64,000 bases of DNA from Collinsella vaginalis (GTDB lineage Bacteria > Actinomycetota > Coriobacteriia > Coriobacteriales > Coriobacteriaceae). Position 1 is the first letter of the stretch. Each line of letters starts with the position of its first letter. The notes below the pieces were generated by a model that saw only the letters and a program-made list of their open reading frames with translations, was not told the origin of the DNA and made no database searches. The stretch is from NCBI RefSeq assembly GCF_900176655.1, contig NZ_LT838842.1:345270-409269 (forward strand). The letters run 5' to 3'. Positions 60,854 through 64,000 of this stretch are shown here, one piece after another. A program made the position numbers and the translations under genes.

Positions 60854-61940
60854 CGATCCTCACCACCTTCGCGGGCCCGAGCACGTCCTCGCCGAAGTAG
60901 CCGAGGTTCGTGGTCGTGATCACCGTCTGGATCTCGCCCTCGATGAAACGGACGATGGCGTCGCGGCGCTCGGCGTCGAGCTCGCTCATGACGTCGTCGA
61001 GAAGCAGGATGGGATAGCGCTCGAGGATGTCATGGGTGACCTTGACCTCGGCGATCTTCCAGGCGAGCACAAGCGAGCGCTGCTGTCCCTGGCTTCCGAA
61101 CGACCGGGCTGGGCGGGTGCCGACGGTGAGGAGGATCTCGTCGCGATGCGGGCCCACACCGGTGGTCCCCCGCCGGATGTCCTCCTCGCGGCGGGTGCGC
61201 AGGGCATCTTGGAAAAGCAAGGTGAGATCGTCGCGGGATGCGGGCAGGGCGGCCTGGTCGTCAATGAGGCTCGAGACGTAGCTGGCATCCGCGCGCTCGT
61301 GCGGAGCGATCGAGGCGTAAACCTCGCGCAGGTGGCCCGCGAGGCGCGCGAGGAGCGTCCTGCGGTGGACGATGAGCGCCGCACCCGTGCGGGTGAGCGC
61401 CTCATCCCAGACGTCGAGGACGCCGGGGCCCGGGACCCCGTCGCGCAGCAGGCTGTTCCGCTGCTCGAGGGTGCGCTCGTAGCCAGCCACCAAGTTCGCG
61501 TAGGCGGCCGAGAGCTGGCAGCCGAAATCATCGAGGGCGGCGCGGCGCACACCCGCCGAGCGCTTCACCATGTCAAGGTGATCCGGGCAGAAGAGGACGC
61601 TCGGGAGGATCCCTCTCACTCCCGCCGCGGTCGCGCGCTTGCCGTTCACCGCGAATCGACGCTTTCCGGCCGCAAGGTCGCAGGCCAGGTCGATCACCCG
61701 GCCCTCCCCCTCGAGCGAGAGAGCGATCCGACCGGCCTCGGCACCCTCGCGCACGAGCTCGCGCGGGGTCGGGCGTCGGAAGGATTGTCCGGCGGTGAGC
61801 AGCTGAACCGCTTCTATGAGATTCGTCTTGCCCGCGGCGTTCGGTCCCACGAGCACGTTGACCCCGCAGGAGAGGTCGAGCTCGTAGAAGTCATAGCTCC
61901 GATAGTCGCGGACGCGCAGCGTGCGCGCGAAGATCGCCAT
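60840..61940 (-). CDS. recF: DNA replication and repair protein RecF
   Basis: This 366-residue SMC-like ATPase loads RecA at gaps in DNA. Walker A GPNAAGKTNLIEA is near residue 33, the signature FGSQGQQRSL near 295, and Walker B ILLLDDVMSELD near 325. The N-terminal FARTLRVRDYRSYDFYEL is typical of RecF. It lies 7 bp from dnaN and overlaps dciA, in a dnaN-recF-dciA operon. Confidence 0.95.
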   Translation of the reverse strand: MAIFARTLRVRDYRSYDFYELDLSCGVNVLVGPNAAGKTNLIEAVQLLTAGQSFRRPTPRELVREGAEAGRIALSLEGEGRVIDLACDLAAGKRRFAVNGKRATAAGVRGILPSVLFCPDHLDMVKRSAGVRRAALDDFGCQLSAAYANLVAGYERTLEQRNSLLRDGVPGPGVLDVWDEALTRTGAALIVHRRTLLARLAGHLREVYASIAPHERADASYVSSLIDDQAALPASRDDLTLLFQDALRTRREEDIRRGTTGVGPHRDEILLTVGTRPARSFGSQGQQRSLVLAWKIAEVKVTHDILERYPILLLDDVMSELDAERRDAIVRFIEGEIQTVITTTNLGYFGEDVLGPAKVVRIGGTA

Positions 61941-61947
61941 TGCCGCC

Positions 61948-63051
61948 CTAGATGCGCACCGGCATCACGAGGTAGAGGTAGTTGATGGGCCCCGCAGCCT
62001 TGAAGACGCCGGCCTGCTGGTAGCTCTGGAGCTCGAGCACGATCTCGCGCTCATGGTTGAGCACGTTGAGGCAGCCGAAGATGTAGTGGTAGTTGAAGGC
62101 GATGACACCGGACTCACCGTCCACCTCGACGTCGATGGACTCGCTCGCCGAATCCTGATCGCTCGAGCTCGCCGAGAGCCCGAGGGTCCCCAGGTCGGCG
62201 CCGATGTCGAAGCGCACGGCGGAGTTGTTTTGCGCGATGACGGCCACGCGCTTGAGGGCGGCGGTGAAGGACTCGACGTCGATCTTCACCGTCGTGGTGC
62301 ACGAGGGGGGCAGCAGGGCCTTGTAGTTGGGGTAGTTCCCCTCGATGCGCCGGGCCACGTACGTAGTGTTGTCCGCGACGAAGACCACCTGCGTGTCCGT
62401 GGCGCCGATGAGGATGGAACCCTGCCCGCCGGTGATGTTCAGCGCGTCGTTCAGGGCCTCGGCGGGTGCGTTCAGCTCGAAGCTCCCCTCGAGCGAGGAG
62501 GTCTCGACGTGGGTGTCGCAGACGGCGAGGCGGTAGGAGTCGGTGGCGACGAGGCGGACCGTGTTGTTCTCCACCGTCATGTAGACGCCGTTCAGAACCG
62601 GCCGGTTCTTGTCGGTCGAGGTGACGCGCCAGACGCGGGCGACCATCTCGGAGAGCACGTCGACGGGGAGCTCGACGGAGTTCACGAGGGTGTAGGTGGG
62701 GAACTCGGGGAAATCACCCACGTCGAGGGTGTTCAGGCGGAAGGAGCTCTTCTCGCAGGTGATCTTCACCTGGCGGTCCTCCATCTCAAAGGAAACCGGT
62801 GCGTCGGGGAGGGTCTTGGTGATGTTGGAGAGCATCTTGCAGGGCACCACCATCGCGCCCTCCTCATCCACCCGCGCGGCGATGCGGTGGCGGATGGCGA
62901 TCGTGTAATTGGAGGTTTGGAACTCGATGACCCCGTCCTGGGCACGGATGAGCACGCCGGCGAGGATGGGTAGCGTGGAGGTTCCCGCTACGCCCTTCAT
63001 GACGGTGGCGAGGGCGCTCGTGAGGGATGCTTGGCTGACGGTGAACTGCAT
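61948..63051 (-). CDS. dnaN: DNA polymerase III beta sliding clamp
   Basis: This 367-residue protein forms a ring that holds the polymerase on DNA. Three repeats of the clamp fold are present (start MQFTVSQASLTSALATVMKG; end YLYLVMPVRI, the usual clamp C-terminus). It lies 235 bp downstream of dnaA across the probable origin and leads into recF. Normal length, no unusual features. Confidence 0.96.
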   Translation of the reverse strand: MQFTVSQASLTSALATVMKGVAGTSTLPILAGVLIRAQDGVIEFQTSNYTIAIRHRIAARVDEEGAMVVPCKMLSNITKTLPDAPVSFEMEDRQVKITCEKSSFRLNTLDVGDFPEFPTYTLVNSVELPVDVLSEMVARVWRVTSTDKNRPVLNGVYMTVENNTVRLVATDSYRLAVCDTHVETSSLEGSFELNAPAEALNDALNITGGQGSILIGATDTQVVFVADNTTYVARRIEGNYPNYKALLPPSCTTTVKIDVESFTAALKRVAVIAQNNSAVRFDIGADLGTLGLSASSSDQDSASESIDVEVDGESGVIAFNYHYIFGCLNVLNHEREIVLELQSYQQAGVFKAAGPINYLYLVMPVRI

Positions 63052-63285
63052 CGCTATCTATTCCTCTCTTAGATATAAATACCTAATAACAATAATAAGG
63101 GCGTGGGTGATGTGCAAAACCTACGTTTCCGAAGTTGACGGCCGGATTTTTTCTCCCGGCCGCATGTGGAAAACAAAGGCGGTTATCAACAGGAGGCGCA
63201 CGCCCCGGATGTTTTCCCCGCTCCCGCCGTCTTCCTCAACCCGTTTTCCGGACGATTTCCCCCTGTTCTCAACATCGCCGGGCCG
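63052..63285. other. dnaA-dnaN intergenic region, probable oriC
   Basis: The region has TTATCAACA (63182) and TGTGGAAAA (63166), both close to the DnaA box TTATCCACA, plus other TTTTCC-rich words, and an AT-rich stretch (63068-63100, ATATAAATACCTAATAACAATAATAA) that could unwind. The dnaA-dnaN gap is a common origin site in Gram-positive bacteria. The number of true DnaA boxes is uncertain. Confidence 0.65.
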
Positions 63286-64000
63286 CTAGGACCTCAGCGT
63301 GATCTTGTTCTTGAGTTGCTGCAGGTCATCGCAGACCCGCCGGTCCTCTTTGATCTTCTTCTCGACGACCTTCAGGCTGTGGATGATCGTCGAGTGGTCG
63401 CGTCCACCGAACTGCTCCCCCACGGCCGTCGCCGAGAGGTCGCAGAGGCTATTGGCGAGGTAGACCGCCACATGGCGGGCGAAGGCGATTTCACGCGAGC
63501 GCTTGGGCCCGATCAGCTCCTCATGGCTCACATGGTAGAACTCCTCGACCACATCCTGGATCGTGTCGATGTGGATGACCTTGTGGGCCGTGTCGAAGTA
63601 CTCATGGGCCACACGCTCGATATCGGCGGCGGTGAGCTCCTCCCCTGCCTGCTCGCGCTCGTAGGAGAGGCTCGCGCACCGCTCGCAGAAGCTCTCGAGC
63701 TCGCGGATGTTGTTCCCGGAGATCTCGGCCATATGGCGGAGCTGCTCGTCGGTGAGGTGCCCCTCGTGGGCCTGGAAGGCTCCGAGGAGGGTGGCGTCGA
63801 TCTCCATCTCCGACACGTCGTCGGCCGCGCAGATGATCGTCTCGTAATAGCGCTTCAGGATGGTGTACTTCATCTCGAAGCCCGGTTCCGATACAAGACA
63901 GAGCATGCCGGCGTTGAATCGGCTGGTCAGCCGCTCATCCATGCCGAGCTTCTTCGGTGCGCGGTCGGAGGCGATGACCACCTTCTTGTTCTCGCGGATG
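63286..64000 (-). CDS. dnaA: chromosomal replication initiator DnaA (5' end outside window)
   Basis: The window ends inside the AAA+ domain of dnaA; ~238 C-terminal residues are visible. They include DRAPKKLG...LTSRFNAGM (sensor/arginine-finger area), SGNNIRELE, and the DNA-binding domain IV with QFGGRDHSTIIHS. DnaA binds oriC, unwinds it and recruits the helicase. The last residues (QLKNKITLRS) are typical of a complete C-terminus. Confidence 0.95.
   Translation of the reverse strand, partial: IRENKKVVIASDRAPKKLGMDERLTSRFNAGMLCLVSEPGFEMKYTILKRYYETIICAADDVSEMEIDATLLGAFQAHEGHLTDEQLRHMAEISGNNIRELESFCERCASLSYEREQAGEELTAADIERVAHEYFDTAHKVIHIDTIQDVVEEFYHVSHEELIGPKRSREIAFARHVAVYLANSLCDLSATAVGEQFGGRDHSTIIHSLKVVEKKIKEDRRVCDDLQQLKNKITLRS

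Overview
The window looks like about 64 kb of a high-GC Coriobacteriia chromosome, most like Collinsella. I infer this from the GC-rich codon use, the nad-niaR block, an Ech-type energy-converting hydrogenase with hyp maturation genes and NikR, and the dnaA-dnaN-recF-dciA-gyrB-gyrA replication block at the right end. No database search was run. 56 protein-coding loci are called; two run off the window (a PRC-barrel gene at the left edge, dnaA at the right). No rRNA, tRNA or typical CRISPR array was seen.

Layout. 0-5 kb: envelope genes (PRC-barrel, YtxH, a lone cyanophycin-synthetase-N-like protein, CorC/HlyC, TrhA). 5-6.5 kb: an AT-richer Fic gene that looks acquired. 6.5-11 kb: an ABC-2 exporter with a divergent, leaderless, membrane-bound LuxR-type regulator. 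11.2-20.7 kb: redox genes, namely a DUF362 Fe-S protein, an Ech hydrogenase operon in the order A-B-C-D-E-F with A and B fused into one 951-residue protein, and a flavodiiron oxygen reductase. 20.8-26.9 kb: an orphan IS3-type HTH protein, an EF-G-like GTPase, a 23S rRNA m5U methyltransferase, a small membrane protein, a frameshifted VOC gene and Ogt. 26.9-30.6 kb: nadA-nadB-nadC-niaR, with a promoter overlapped by a NiaR-like palindrome. 30.9-44.4 kb: DUF2200, a degenerate uracil-DNA-glycosylase-like protein, thioredoxin, then nikR-hypF, a LicT/PTS/ChbG sugar cassette, hypCDE and a HAD phosphatase. 44.6-54 kb: paralogous lipoproteins, pyrE, an amino-acid ABC importer, an LPQTG wall protein, ilvE and DedA. 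55-64 kb: gyrA, gyrB, dciA, recF, dnaN, a probable oriC, and dnaA.

How the genes connect. The Ech complex would couple ferredoxin oxidation to H2 formation and ion pumping. HypF, HypC, HypD and HypE build the Fe(CN)2CO part of its active site, and NikR would control nickel supply. HypA and HypB are not in the window. The flavodiiron protein protects these oxygen-sensitive enzymes. LicT, with an antiterminator/terminator before the PTS gene, probably induces uptake of an N-acetylated sugar that ChbG deacetylates.

The least explained feature is the intergenic DNA. Several long gaps hold inverted-repeat elements whose arms differ in sequence while the architecture is fixed. Three elements before gyrA are each exactly 123 bp from outer core to outer core, with a shared internal ACC-G motif at the same offset. 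Two others (13.1 and 36.4 kb) share outer ends and a central motif at matching offsets. There are also a 72-bp dispersed repeat (three copies) and 21-bp and 45-bp tandem repeats.
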